Shown here: piece by piece, positions 21,179 to 29,961 of the stretch
Numbering within the stretch: the first letter of the stretch is position 1
Layout of the letters: every line of letters starts with the position of its first letter
Source: Alcanivorax sp.
Lineage (GTDB): Bacteria > Pseudomonadota > Gammaproteobacteria > Pseudomonadales > Alcanivoracaceae
Reading direction: 5' to 3'
Assembly: GCF_002726155.1 (NCBI RefSeq)
Contig: NZ_PBSH01000050.1
Location: forward strand, 47,751 to 111,750
DNA length: 64,000 nucleotides
The notes under the pieces: generated by a model
What the model saw: only the letters and a program-made list of their open reading frames with translations
Database searches by the model: none
What the model was told of the DNA's origin: nothing
Position numbers and translations under genes: made by a program

Positions 21179-21209
21179 GAAAAATGACTGAACTTGGTAG
21201 TCATTTTTC
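21179..21209. terminator. hairpin terminator after rmuC
   Basis: GAAAAATGACT (21179-21189) pairs perfectly with AGTCATTTTTC (21199-21209) across a 9-base loop. A- and T-rich flanks allow function on either strand. It separates rmuC from the protease gene. Confidence 0.75.
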
Positions 21210-21325
21210 AGCATCTTCAGGTACGAATGTGCCACCATTGTAATATCAGAACTGGGTCACAGGATTACGCCGAAAACCTTAGTTAGTATGCGCTCCGTAA
21301 CGTAATGCTAACGAAAGGTAATCTT

Positions 21326-22978
21326 ATGTATCGTTTGATGTTCGCCCTGGTGCTGGGGATGGGTCTGGCTCAAACGGTATCGGCGCTTGACGCTCAACCT
21401 CGGATCATCGGGGGACAGGACGTAGCAACAATCCGGCCGTGGATGGCCGAAGTGGAAATCAGTCGATCCGGAAATCCCGCCTATGGCGCCACACTTTGTG
21501 GTGGCACCCTGATCGCACCTGGCTGGGTGCTGACAGCGGCGCACTGCGTGGTGACCTCCAGTGGCGCCACCCTGCAGGCGGGGCACCTGTTCGTGGCCCT
21601 GGGGAGCCTGGATCGGACGGCGGCCAACCCGGCGGAACGCCTGGCGGTCTCTTCGGTGCGGGTACACCCGGGTTATCGCGCGGTCACTTTCCACAATGAC
21701 CTGGCGCTGTTGCAATTGGCCTCAGACAGTACTGCCAGGCCACTGGATCTGGCCAAAGCGCAGACCGTGTCTGCGCTGACCAGGGGCAGCAGCGACGAGG
21801 CCCTGCAGATAATGGGCTGGGGGTCCACGTCTCCCAGCGGCAATGGCCTGTCCGACTCCCTGCGCGAAGCCCGTGTGGATTATGTGTCCAGCGGCTATTG
21901 CGCCAGCCAGTGGAGCAACCTGAGCGGTAACCAGATCTGTGCGGGTGAAATGAATCCTCAGGGTGTTGCCCAGGATTCTTGTCGTGGTGATAGCGGCGGG
22001 CCTTTGGTGTACGGCGAGCCGGGGCAACAATGGCTGGTTGGTATTACCAGCTACGGCCATGAACGGTGCGCCACCGCCGGCGTGCCCGCAGTTTATACCC
22101 GTGTGGATCGTTATCTAACCTGGTTGGAACAAACCACCTCAGGCAGCCTGGTGGATCTGGCGCTCACCGGCAGCACCGCTGACACCTATAGCAGCCCGGG
22201 GACTTCCGCTACGTTGCGCACTGGCATCGCCAACACCAGCCAGCAGACCCGGGCCAATAACGTGGGCCTGCGAATCACCCACAAGAACGGGCTTACGGTC
22301 CGTGTTCCCGGGCTGACCTGCGTGAAGAACAGTGGCTATACAGACTGCCGTGGCAGTGCGGACCTGGCGCTGGGGCAAGAGACCTCGACTTACAGCGTTG
22401 CCCTCAGTGCCAGTGGCCGCTGGGTGGATGAGGTTCGCGTCGAGCCGATCAGCAGTGTGTCCCACGATTACTTCGCCAGCCTAGGGGAAAGTTTCAAGCT
22501 GGTATTCAGCAATGAACCGGATGTGGTGCTCAGCCTGACCACGCAGCGGGGCAATGATGACCTGGTGCGGGTCAACGCCCAGGTGACCAATGCGGCGACG
22601 CACCAGGCGGCGGCGCGGGTGCGGGTCGGCTTTACCTTGCCGTCCGGGTGGAGCGCGGTGTCACTGCCTGAGAACTGTGCCGGGGGCGGCCTGGTGCAGT
22701 GTGGGCTGGGCGATATGTCGCCCGGTGAAGTGGCGTCCCAGCAACTGATTCTGGATGGTCAGGGTGACGACAGTCTGATTGTGCAGGTGTGGACCGATAA
22801 CGGGGATTACCCGGCTAACGATAGCTCGGCGAGCACCCATCCGGCCCAGGCGCGCAACAGTGCGTCCACTGACGGTACTGCCAGTGGCGGGAGTGATGGT
22901 GGCGGTGGCGGGGGCAGTCTGTCCTGGTGGTTGCTGGCGCTACTAGCCGTGGTGTCCGTTCGGCGGCTCCACCAGTGA
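21326..22978 (+). CDS. secreted trypsin-like serine protease with GlyGly-CTERM anchor
   Basis: 550 aa. Signal peptide (about residues 1-21, ending SALDA), then a chymotrypsin-fold domain beginning RIIGGQD. Catalytic triad His73 (TAAHC), Asp125 (NDLALL) and Ser223 (CRGDSGGP). Residues about 275-515 form two beta-rich extracellular domains (DUF11-like). The tail GGSDGGGGGG, a hydrophobic segment SLSWWLLALLAVVSV and RR is a GlyGly-CTERM signal, recognised by rhombosortase in type II secretion bacteria (known). ATG 21326 with GAAAGG is chosen over 21305. The 3' end overlaps the convergent neighbour by 36 bases. Confidence 0.92.
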   Translation: MYRLMFALVLGMGLAQTVSALDAQPRIIGGQDVATIRPWMAEVEISRSGNPAYGATLCGGTLIAPGWVLTAAHCVVTSSGATLQAGHLFVALGSLDRTAANPAERLAVSSVRVHPGYRAVTFHNDLALLQLASDSTARPLDLAKAQTVSALTRGSSDEALQIMGWGSTSPSGNGLSDSLREARVDYVSSGYCASQWSNLSGNQICAGEMNPQGVAQDSCRGDSGGPLVYGEPGQQWLVGITSYGHERCATAGVPAVYTRVDRYLTWLEQTTSGSLVDLALTGSTADTYSSPGTSATLRTGIANTSQQTRANNVGLRITHKNGLTVRVPGLTCVKNSGYTDCRGSADLALGQETSTYSVALSASGRWVDEVRVEPISSVSHDYFASLGESFKLVFSNEPDVVLSLTTQRGNDDLVRVNAQVTNAATHQAAARVRVGFTLPSGWSAVSLPENCAGGGLVQCGLGDMSPGEVASQQLILDGQGDDSLIVQVWTDNGDYPANDSSASTHPAQARNSASTDGTASGGSDGGGGGGSLSWWLLALLAVVSVRRLHQ

Positions 22979-23785
22979 CAGGTGGCGCTGACGTTCCGGC
23001 GCCAGCGCACCTTGATTGCCCTTCCAGGGCAGGGCATCAATGCCCTTGGGAATGGCATCCAGCTGGAAAGGCGCCTTGATAATCTCGAAGTAGGGCGAGT
23101 GGTCGAAGTCCGCAGCGGTAATGGCTCTGGGTTGTAGCCGCAGCAAGCGGGCGGCGGGTTCGCTTTCCTTCACCAGCGGCATGACCGGGAATTGCACAAA
23201 GCTGAAGGCATCGGCGACGACGGTGCCACTAAGCGCCTTGATCAATTCACCGGCCCAGCGTCGGAACAGGCCGGTGCGCCAGCGCAGGGGCAGCCAGCGC
23301 CAGGGAAGCAGGGTCATCATGGCCAGTGCGCCCCAGGACTGGGCGCCACCGGCGCCAATGCGGCTGATGGCATAGCGGAGTACATCCTGGGCTTCATTGT
23401 CACTTAGCCCCTGTGCCCGACAGACGCGAATCTGACGACCTTCCAGGGCTGACAGCGGTTCCACAATCAGCCCCCGTTCCAGGCGGGCATCAATCACCAG
23501 CTGGGTATCCGGTTCGCAAGGAGTGTAGTCCGCCAACAGGGCGCGCAGGGCCGGGTCGGCCACGTCGTGCAGGCGACCAATGTAGAGTACCGCGCGGGCG
23601 TAGCGGCTATCGCCGATCACCTTGAAGGTGCGGTCTACGCTGCTGTGCCCGGCCACCAACAGCACATCGCAGGATTTCAGCACCGTGCGCAGGCTTTCCA
23701 GGTCCGCGCTGGGCTGGCCGCTGAACTGCTCATCCCGCTGCAAACGGCGGCAAATCCATTGATAAAAGGCCAGCTGTCGGTTCAT
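22943..23785 (-). CDS. YiiX-like permuted NlpC/P60-type protein
   Basis: 280 aa, no signal peptide seen. The segment DVLLVAGHSSVDRTFKVIGD, followed by SRYARAVLYIGRL, resembles the Cys/His half of permuted papain-like (YiiX/YebB) hydrolases, though the usual Cys is not obvious. A later AISRIGAGGAQSWGALA and a hydrophobic stretch may associate with the membrane. Start 23785 (MNRQLAF) has GGAG eight bases upstream. Function unknown; family members act on lipids or peptidoglycan. The last 36 bases are antisense to the end of the protease gene. Confidence 0.7.
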   Translation of the reverse strand: MNRQLAFYQWICRRLQRDEQFSGQPSADLESLRTVLKSCDVLLVAGHSSVDRTFKVIGDSRYARAVLYIGRLHDVADPALRALLADYTPCEPDTQLVIDARLERGLIVEPLSALEGRQIRVCRAQGLSDNEAQDVLRYAISRIGAGGAQSWGALAMMTLLPWRWLPLRWRTGLFRRWAGELIKALSGTVVADAFSFVQFPVMPLVKESEPAARLLRLQPRAITAADFDHSPYFEIIKAPFQLDAIPKGIDALPWKGNQGALAPERQRHLSLVEPPNGHHG

Positions 23786-23833
23786 CTGTGAGGCTCCGGT
23801 ATCCATAACGAGGCGCGTATGAGGTTCTGGAGC

Positions 23834-24967
23834 TTACAGCAGCTCCAGAGCCTGGTCGATGACCGAATCGGCAGTGTAGAAGTGTGGCGAAAAGCGCACC
23901 CCACCGCCGCGTTCCGCGCACACCACGCCGTTCTTTTTCAGGCGCTGGAAGGTATCGCCCGGGGCTTCTTCGGGCATGCGGAAAGTGACAATCCCTGCCC
24001 GCCGTTGCGGGGCTGGGGCACTGAGCAGGGTGGCGCCTTTGTCGTTCAGCCCTTCGATCAGCCGTTGCACCCGTTGTTGCAGGGCATCGGCCACCACGTT
24101 CATGCCGGTGTCTTGCAGCAGTGACAGGGAGGCATTCAGGGCGTGGGCGCCGAGCATGTTCGGGCTTCCGCATTCAAAGCGCTTGGCGGTGCTGGCCGGC
24201 TGCCAGTCCCGGCGGGTGTAATCGCCGGGTTCGGCCACCATGTGCCAGCCGTGTTGACGCAGGATCAATTGATCCTGCACCGCCCGGCGGCAATAGAACA
24301 GGGCGAGCCCTTCCGGGCCGAGCATCCATTTGTGGCCGTCGGCCACCACAAAATCGGCGTTTGCCTGCTCTGCTGAGAACGGTAGCGCGCCGAGAATCTG
24401 GATCGCATCCACACAGAAGAGTGTGCCCTGTGCCCGGCAGGCGGCGCCAATGGGCGCCATGTCCATCAACAGGCCTGTGCCGTACTGGACGGCGGAGAGA
24501 GACACCAGACGGGTGCGCGGCCCCATGGCGTCAATGACATCCTGCTCCGGGTTGTCGCCCTCCAGATTGACCTCGATCACTTCCACGCCCTGGTTAGCCA
24601 GGGCTTGCCAGGGAATTCGGTTGGACGGGAATTCCTGATCACTGATGATAATCTGATCACCAGCCTGCCACTCCAGGCCCTGGGCAATGACGGAGAGGCC
24701 TTCGGAGGTGTTCTTGAGCAAGGCAATTTCCTCGCTGCTGACGCCTCCCACCAGCCAGGCCAGGCGCTCACGCAGCTGCTGCTCCACCTTCAACCAGTGC
24801 GGATAATCCCGCGCGCCGATACGCACGTTCTGGCGGGCAAACTCAGTTACCGCGTCAAGGGTACGCTGTGGCCAGGGGGCGACGGCCGCATGGTTGAGGT
24901 AAAGCAGGCCGTCCTGCTGGGGGAATTCGCGGGCGATATCCGGGGCGCTGCCGTCAGAACGGGTCAT
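23834..24967 (-). CDS. class V aminotransferase (cysteine desulfurase-like fold)
   Basis: 377-aa PLP enzyme. The Schiff-base Lys213 is in ADGHKWMLGPEG; YLNHAAVAPWP near the N-terminus and LKNTSEGLSVIAQG, DQEFPSNRIPW and SLSAVQYGTG are the usual fold signatures. There is no catalytic Cys loop of IscS type, so it is probably an aminotransferase/lyase of the NifS-like isopenicillin epimerase group. The substrate is not deducible. It sits 48 bases downstream of nothing on its own strand and is divergent from a TetR regulator, which may control it. Confidence 0.85.
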   Translation of the reverse strand: MTRSDGSAPDIAREFPQQDGLLYLNHAAVAPWPQRTLDAVTEFARQNVRIGARDYPHWLKVEQQLRERLAWLVGGVSSEEIALLKNTSEGLSVIAQGLEWQAGDQIIISDQEFPSNRIPWQALANQGVEVIEVNLEGDNPEQDVIDAMGPRTRLVSLSAVQYGTGLLMDMAPIGAACRAQGTLFCVDAIQILGALPFSAEQANADFVVADGHKWMLGPEGLALFYCRRAVQDQLILRQHGWHMVAEPGDYTRRDWQPASTAKRFECGSPNMLGAHALNASLSLLQDTGMNVVADALQQRVQRLIEGLNDKGATLLSAPAPQRRAGIVTFRMPEEAPGDTFQRLKKNGVVCAERGGGVRFSPHFYTADSVIDQALELL

Positions 24968-25122
24968 GTTGTGTTGCCTCCATGCGCTGGGTTGAGAGGA
25001 ATGCGAGGTGCAAAACCATGACGCTATGCTAACAGGCCCTAACAGGCTATTGGCGAGATGCTGCCGGCGATTCCGTAGGCGGCTATCCGATATGCGTATA
25101 AAAAGGGAATGCGTTAGAATTG

Positions 25123-25136
25123 CGACTGTTCAGTCG
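25123..25136. promoter_or_regulatory. palindrome upstream of tetR gene (candidate operator)
   Basis: CGACTG-TT-CAGTCG is a perfect 6-2-6 palindrome, 36 bases before the TetR start and between it and the divergent aminotransferase. Its size and place suit TetR autoregulation (inference). Confidence 0.45.
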
Positions 25137-25171
25137 GCTAGGCCCGCATACCCGGGCGCAAGGAGAAATAA

Positions 25172-25807
25172 ATGGGTGATCTGGAAAAAGCCACACGCAA
25201 GGCTCAGGAGTTTCGCCAGCGAGAGCGTGAGATTCTCGATGCGGCTCTGGCCCTTTTTCTGGAAGAAGGCGAAGACCGGGTAACCGTGGAAATGATTGCG
25301 GACCGGGTGGGTATTGGCAAAGGGACTATCTACAAGCATTTCGAAACCAAGAACGAAATCTACCTGCTGCTGATGCTGCGCTATGAGGAAGACCTGGCCG
25401 GCGTGTTTCAGCAAATCTCCGATGCGGATAACAAGGAACGCCTGGCGCGGGAATATTTCCGTTTCCGGATTTCCGATCCCAAGCGTTATCAGTTGTTTGA
25501 CCGACTGGAAAACAAGGTCATCAAGGATCATGCCCTGCCCGAACTGGTGGCCAAGCTGCACAGCATCCGTGAGGCCAATTTTGCGCGGCTCACGGATATC
25601 GTGAAAGCCCGCATGGAAGAAGGGTCACTGGAAGACGTGCCGCCGATGTATCACATCTGCTCCGCCTGGGCATTTGCCCACGGCGCCGTGGCGTTGATGG
25701 AATCGCCGTTTTACCAGAAGCAAATCGACGACAAGGATGACTTTCTGGATTTCCTGATCGAGATTGGTATTCGCATGGGCAACAAGGGCCAGCGGGGACC
25801 ACGATGA
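25172..25807 (+). CDS. TetR family transcriptional regulator
   Basis: 211 aa. The N-terminal helix-turn-helix (about residues 20-66) reads ILDAALALFLEEG, VTVEMIADRVGIGKGTIYKHF. The C-terminal ligand domain is not assignable. It overlaps the DUF1285 gene by 4 bases, so the two are co-translated. Candidate operator at 25123-25136. Ribosome binding site AGGAGAAATAA. Ligand unknown. Confidence 0.93.
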   Translation: MGDLEKATRKAQEFRQREREILDAALALFLEEGEDRVTVEMIADRVGIGKGTIYKHFETKNEIYLLLMLRYEEDLAGVFQQISDADNKERLAREYFRFRISDPKRYQLFDRLENKVIKDHALPELVAKLHSIREANFARLTDIVKARMEEGSLEDVPPMYHICSAWAFAHGAVALMESPFYQKQIDDKDDFLDFLIEIGIRMGNKGQRGPR

Positions 25808-26358
25808 AACAGGCCGATGAGCTGCTGGCACTATTGGAAAAAGCCGCAGGCGATGAAACCGGCCTGCCGCCGGTGCATCAGTGGAATCCGGAACGCCATG
25901 CCGATATTGATATGCGTATTGCCCGCGACGGCACCTGGTTTTATCAGGAGTCGCCCATCGAACGGGAACGAATGGTGGCGCTGTTTTCCACCATTCTGCT
26001 GCGTGAAGACGAGGATTATTTCCTGATTACACCGGTGGAGAAACTGCGTATTCAGGTGGACGATGCGCCCTTTGTTGCCACCGAAGTGCAGCAGGTTGAG
26101 GAGGGTGGCACCACAAAACTGGTATTCACCACCAATGTGGGCAGCCATGTGGTTGCCGGCGCAGGCCATCCGCTCTGGGTCAATACTGACAGCGAAACCG
26201 GCGAGCCTTCCCCGTACCTGTGTGTGCGAGATAATCTCAATGCGTTGATCGGGCGCTCGGCGTTTTACCAGCTGGTCGATTGGGCCGAGCAGCAGGGTGA
26301 TATCCTGCAAGTGCATAGCAACGGCGAAACGTTCTCTCTTGGTAGTCTGGCAGACTAA
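25804..26358 (+). CDS. DUF1285 domain protein
   Basis: 184 aa, cytoplasmic, no membrane segment. PPVHQWNPERHADIDMRIARDGTWFYQ is the hallmark N-terminal segment of DUF1285, followed by RERMVALFSTILLREDEDYFLITPVEKLRI. Function unknown across the family. Coupled by ATGA overlap to a TetR regulator, a pairing also seen in related proteobacteria (from memory). Confidence 0.85.
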   Translation: MKQADELLALLEKAAGDETGLPPVHQWNPERHADIDMRIARDGTWFYQESPIERERMVALFSTILLREDEDYFLITPVEKLRIQVDDAPFVATEVQQVEEGGTTKLVFTTNVGSHVVAGAGHPLWVNTDSETGEPSPYLCVRDNLNALIGRSAFYQLVDWAEQQGDILQVHSNGETFSLGSLAD

Positions 26359-26378
26359 CCGCTGACTTTCTTATAGCA

Positions 26379-26403
26379 CTTGTCGGGCGCCTAGCCCGAC
26401 AAG
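26379..26403. terminator. bidirectional hairpin between DUF1285 gene and kinase gene
   Basis: CTTGTCGGGC (26379-26388) pairs perfectly with GCCCGACAAG (26394-26403), loop of five. It lies between two convergent genes. T-tracts are short, so efficiency is uncertain. Confidence 0.65.
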
Positions 26404-26423
26404 CTTGGCCTCTTCTGGTTGCG

Positions 26424-28130
26424 TCAGCGTAGCGTAACGCTGATAAGCAGCAACACGGCCAGGACCACCACCGCGCCTTTCCACATCCGTAATTGCCGAA
26501 TATTACTATCCGCTACCGGTTTATTGCTGCGTACCGGGCGGCGCAGTGCGTCGCGAAATTCTGCCGCATCGGTGAAGCGCATCTTGGGTTGCCGTTGCAG
26601 TGCCAGTTGCAGCACGTTGTTGATCCACAGGGGGATAAACGCATTGTGCCCTTGCAGGGGCGGCAGCGGGCGGTGCACGGCTTTTTCATAGCGCCCCTGC
26701 CAGGGAAGGGCACCGGTGAGCATTTCATGAATGATGACGGCCGTGGAGAACAGGTCGCTCTGCTCACTGGGCGCTTCGCCTTCCACCAGTTCCGGCGCAC
26801 TGTAGTGTCGGGTCCCTAGTGGAATGCTGGCGGTGTGTTGTTCCATGCCGCGGCAATGGCAGCTGCCAAAATCCACGATGCGGACCAGCCCTTCGGTATC
26901 CACCATGATGTTGTCCGGTTTCAGGTCCCCGTGAATCACATCGGCACGGTGCAGGGCCCGCACGCCATTGAGTAATTGATCAGCCAGATACAGTTTTTCT
27001 TCAACCGGTGCATCCGGGTGTTCCTTTAACCACTGCTTCAAGGTCACACCGTCGATAAATTCCAGGTGCTGGTACAAGCACGAGGGGTTGTCGGGCACAG
27101 GCAGGGCATGGAGTAAATGTGGGTTGCGCAACCGGTTGCCCACCCAGCCTTCCATGACGAAACGCTCCAGGGCATCGCGGTCATCTTCCAGATTCACCGA
27201 TGGCGTTTTCAATACCGACTGTTTGCCGTCGTTGTCTTCCACCAGGTACAAGTGGCTGCGCACACTGGCATAGAGCTCCCGTTTCACGGTAAAGCCGTCG
27301 ATGCGGATACCGGCAGACAGTGGCGGGGGAAGCGGCAGGTTGCCACGCTGTTTCAGGGTTTCATCGGCACTGGCATCGGGCAAGCCTTCCACGTGCAGTA
27401 CCTGGCAGCTGAGGTTGTCGTCACTGCCGTTGGCCAGCGCCGCTTCCACCAGGGTTTGCGCCGCTAGTTCCGGCTGGTTGGCGCCGCGCAAAATACCCTG
27501 CATGCGTGAGCGGGTAAGAAATCCGTGTACACCATCGCTGGTTAGCAGATAGACATCGCCCACTTGCAGATCGCTGTTGCTGTAATCCACATCCAGGCGT
27601 GTGTCACCGCCCATAACGCGGGTCAGTACCTGTCGATTCTCGCCGATCATGCGGCTGTGATCCCGGGTCAGGCATTCCAGCTTGTTGTTGCGCAGGCGCC
27701 AGACACGGGAGTCGCCCACCTGAAAGATGTGGGCGGTGCGTGAGCGCAAAATCAACAGGGACAGTGTGCACAGATGACTTTCCCCGGCCAGGGTTTGTCG
27801 ACATAGCCAGCGGTTCAGGGCTTCCAGTACCCGCTGGGCAGAGCGGGGCACGCTCCATAGTGCCGGGGTGGCGTAGTAATCGCTGATAAAACCGAGCACA
27901 CAGGATTCCGCCGCTTCCCGGGCTGCGCCCGCACTGGACAGACCATCGGCCAGTGCTGCCACGATGCCCTTGGTGCGCATCAGCGACCCTTCCGGTATCT
28001 GCATGGCCAGGGCGTCCTGGTTATGCAGCTTGGGGCCGCTGTCACTGAATTGGCCAATACGAACGCGTGGATGCAGTTCTGGCTCTATCAGGCTAAGGGG
28101 CGCGGTTGCCGAGGCGGTGGACACGTCCAT
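26424..28130 (-). CDS. bifunctional PP2C phosphatase / Ser-Thr protein kinase, membrane-anchored
   Basis: 568 aa. Residues about 20-260 are a PP2C-type phosphatase (QDALAM, ALADGLSSAG, VGDSRVWRL, LTSDGVHGF, SDDNLSC). Residues about 280-530 are a Hanks-type kinase with the catalytic loop HGDLKPDN (His400, Asp402), metal Asp420 in DFG and APELVEGE. The last ~20 residues form one membrane segment (VVVLAVLLLISV). It follows a nitrate transporter on the same strand, an arrangement known in Pseudomonas (PA1781-PA1783 region, from memory). The substrate is unknown; control of nitrate uptake is an inference. Confidence 0.92.
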   Translation of the reverse strand: MDVSTASATAPLSLIEPELHPRVRIGQFSDSGPKLHNQDALAMQIPEGSLMRTKGIVAALADGLSSAGAAREAAESCVLGFISDYYATPALWSVPRSAQRVLEALNRWLCRQTLAGESHLCTLSLLILRSRTAHIFQVGDSRVWRLRNNKLECLTRDHSRMIGENRQVLTRVMGGDTRLDVDYSNSDLQVGDVYLLTSDGVHGFLTRSRMQGILRGANQPELAAQTLVEAALANGSDDNLSCQVLHVEGLPDASADETLKQRGNLPLPPPLSAGIRIDGFTVKRELYASVRSHLYLVEDNDGKQSVLKTPSVNLEDDRDALERFVMEGWVGNRLRNPHLLHALPVPDNPSCLYQHLEFIDGVTLKQWLKEHPDAPVEEKLYLADQLLNGVRALHRADVIHGDLKPDNIMVDTEGLVRIVDFGSCHCRGMEQHTASIPLGTRHYSAPELVEGEAPSEQSDLFSTAVIIHEMLTGALPWQGRYEKAVHRPLPPLQGHNAFIPLWINNVLQLALQRQPKMRFTDAAEFRDALRRPVRSNKPVADSNIRQLRMWKGAVVVLAVLLLISVTLR

Positions 28131-28173
28131 CTTGATGCTCCTATACCGTTGATATGGCGGTGCTTGTAGTGAG

Positions 28174-28200
28174 CCGGGCTTACTGTCCTTGTAAGCCCGG
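28174..28200 (-). terminator. perfect hairpin between transporter and kinase genes
   Basis: CCGGGCTTAC (28174-28183) and GTAAGCCCGG (28191-28200), loop of seven. No T-tract follows on the minus strand, so it may be an attenuator or an RNA-stability element that lowers kinase expression relative to the transporter. Confidence 0.55.
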
Positions 28201-28213
28201 AGATCAGTGTGGC

Positions 28214-29683
28214 TCAGCCAACTTCAATCAGCTGTACTTCGCCTTTCTCATCAATTTCTGCGATGTGCCCCTTTGGTTCATCCAGGAATTGAACGGCAGC
28301 CAGAGCAATCGCTGCACTGGCGGCAATCACCAGGAAGAAAGTTGATGGTTCCACAAAGGTCAGCACGGTCAGAAAGATCACTGCACCGGCATTACCATAG
28401 GCGCCGACCATGCCGGCAATCTGCCCGGTGAGGCGGCGCTTGATCAGCGGCACGGTGGCGAACACGGCGCCTTCACCGGCCTGCACGAAGAACGAGCAGC
28501 ACATAGTGGCGATCACGGCCAGTGCGATGGGCCAGCTACCGGCAATCTGGCTCATCATTCCGTAGCCCACCATCAGGCCGCACAGCATGATGGCCAGGGA
28601 TTTCTTGCGGCCAAACTTGTCAGAGACCCAGCCGCCACCCGGCCGTGCGACCAGGTTCATAAAGGCGTAGCCGGACGCGAGCAGGCCGGCGGTCACTGCA
28701 GACAGGCTGAAGGTATCAGTGAAGAACAGCGGCAGCATGGAGACCACGGCCAGTTCCGAACCAAAGGTCACCATGTAGGCCAGATCAAGAATGGCCACTT
28801 GCTTGAAGCTGTAGCGGTCGTGTTCCTCAACACCGGTTTTCAGGCGTTCATGGTTAACGCGCCAGGCCTGCCCCAGCTGCACGACCGCCAGGCTGACGAT
28901 CAGCGCGGCCAGAATGATTTGCATGGTGCTGCCGAACAGATCCAGATTGCTGGGACCCAGGCGCCATACGATCACCAGCAGAGCGATATACAGCGGCAAA
29001 CTCATCAGCAGATAGAAGAACAGATCCTTGCGGGTACTGACTTCCAGTGCACTGGCTTTTTTCGGTTTGAAATAGGAGGCGCCGGCGGGGGTATTGCGCG
29101 CGCGCCACAGGAAGAACACACCGTAAGCCATCGCCAGTGCACCGGTGCTGGCAATTGCCCAGCGCCAGCCATTGTCACCGCCGAACAGTAGCGCCACGGT
29201 AGGAAGCGTAATGGCCGCAGCGGCAGAGCCGAAGTTGCCCCAGCCGCCGTAGATACCTTCAGCCAGCCCCACTTCCCGGGCCGGAAACCATTCACTGATC
29301 AGGCGAATACCCACCACGAAGCCGGCCCCCACAAACCCCATCAGCAGGCGGGTGACCGCCAATTGCTCAAAGGTAGTCGACAGGGCAAAAGCCCAGCAGG
29401 GAAAGGCGGCGAGTATCAACAGCAGGCCGAATACCCGCCGTGGACCAAAGCGATCCACCAACGAACCAATCACCACCCGGGCAGGAATGGTTAGTGCCAC
29501 GTTAAGAATCAACAGCGCCTTGATTTGTTCTGCACTTAGATCGAAGGCTTCGCGCAGGTGGCCCATTAAGGGCGCGTGGGAGAACCACACCACAAAGGTA
29601 ATAAAGAAAGCGAGCCAGCTCAGGTGCAACAGCCGGATGCGTGGCGCGGAAAAATTCAGCAGGTTCAGCTTGTCGGCGCTCAT
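28214..29683 (-). CDS. NarK/NasA-type nitrate transporter (copy 1)
   Basis: 489-aa major facilitator with about 12 membrane segments. Nitrate-nitrite porter signatures are the [19 protein letters not shown] and [11 protein letters not shown] stretches (nitrate signature 1) and the [11 protein letters not shown] stretch in the second half (signature 2). ATG 29683 has GGAG five bases upstream. A sigma-54 promoter lies at 29726-29741 and an NtrC-like site about 129 bases from its start point. It is a paralogue of the gene at 29962-31434. Located with nirBD-nasA, it most likely imports nitrate for assimilation. Confidence 0.93.
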   Translation of the reverse strand: MSADKLNLLNFSAPRIRLLHLSWLAFFITFVVWFSHAPLMGHLREAFDLSAEQIKALLILNVALTIPARVVIGSLVDRFGPRRVFGLLLILAAFPCWAFALSTTFEQLAVTRLLMGFVGAGFVVGIRLISEWFPAREVGLAEGIYGGWGNFGSAAAAITLPTVALLFGGDNGWRWAIASTGALAMAYGVFFLWRARNTPAGASYFKPKKASALEVSTRKDLFFYLLMSLPLYIALLVIVWRLGPSNLDLFGSTMQIILAALIVSLAVVQLGQAWRVNHERLKTGVEEHDRYSFKQVAILDLAYMVTFGSELAVVSMLPLFFTDTFSLSAVTAGLLASGYAFMNLVARPGGGWVSDKFGRKKSLAIMLCGLMVGYGMMSQIAGSWPIALAVIATMCCSFFVQAGEGAVFATVPLIKRRLTGQIAGMVGAYGNAGAVIFLTVLTFVEPSTFFLVIAASAAIALAAVQFLDEPKGHIAEIDEKGEVQLIEVG

Positions 29684-29725
29684 GGTATCTCCATACACGG
29701 AAGCATTGATGACAAGTGTGGATAA

Positions 29726-29741
29726 AGCAATCTGCGTGCCA
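29726..29741 (-). promoter_or_regulatory. sigma-54 (-24/-12) promoter of nitrate transporter copy 1
   Basis: On the minus strand: TGGCAC-GCAGA-TTGCT, a full match to the -24/-12 consensus with GG and GC twelve bases apart. Predicted start near 29715, giving a leader of about 32 nt. Confidence 0.85.
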
Positions 29742-29833
29742 GTTTGTAACGCTATGATTTTGATGAATTAATTTTGTTTTCTTGTGCTTTTTTAGAAAAC
29801 AGGGTGCCTGTTGGTGAAACGGCAAGCTGTAGG

Positions 29834-29853
29834 GTGGTGCACGAAAAGTGTTC
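29834..29853. promoter_or_regulatory. NtrC-like upstream site for transporter copy 1
   Basis: GGTGCACGAAAAGTG, sharing GGTGCAC...AAAAGTG with the site at 31588-31605. It lies about 129 bases upstream of the predicted sigma-54 start point, where an enhancer site is expected. Half-site match only. Confidence 0.5.
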
Positions 29854-29961
29854 GTGATTGGGGCATTGCCCCTACCCGCAGAGCCGGGGTCGAGCCCTGC
29901 TCCTGTGGGTGGGGTGGATGATGGATGGCCGGCGCAATGGGGCACGCGCATGTAAGGCCAT

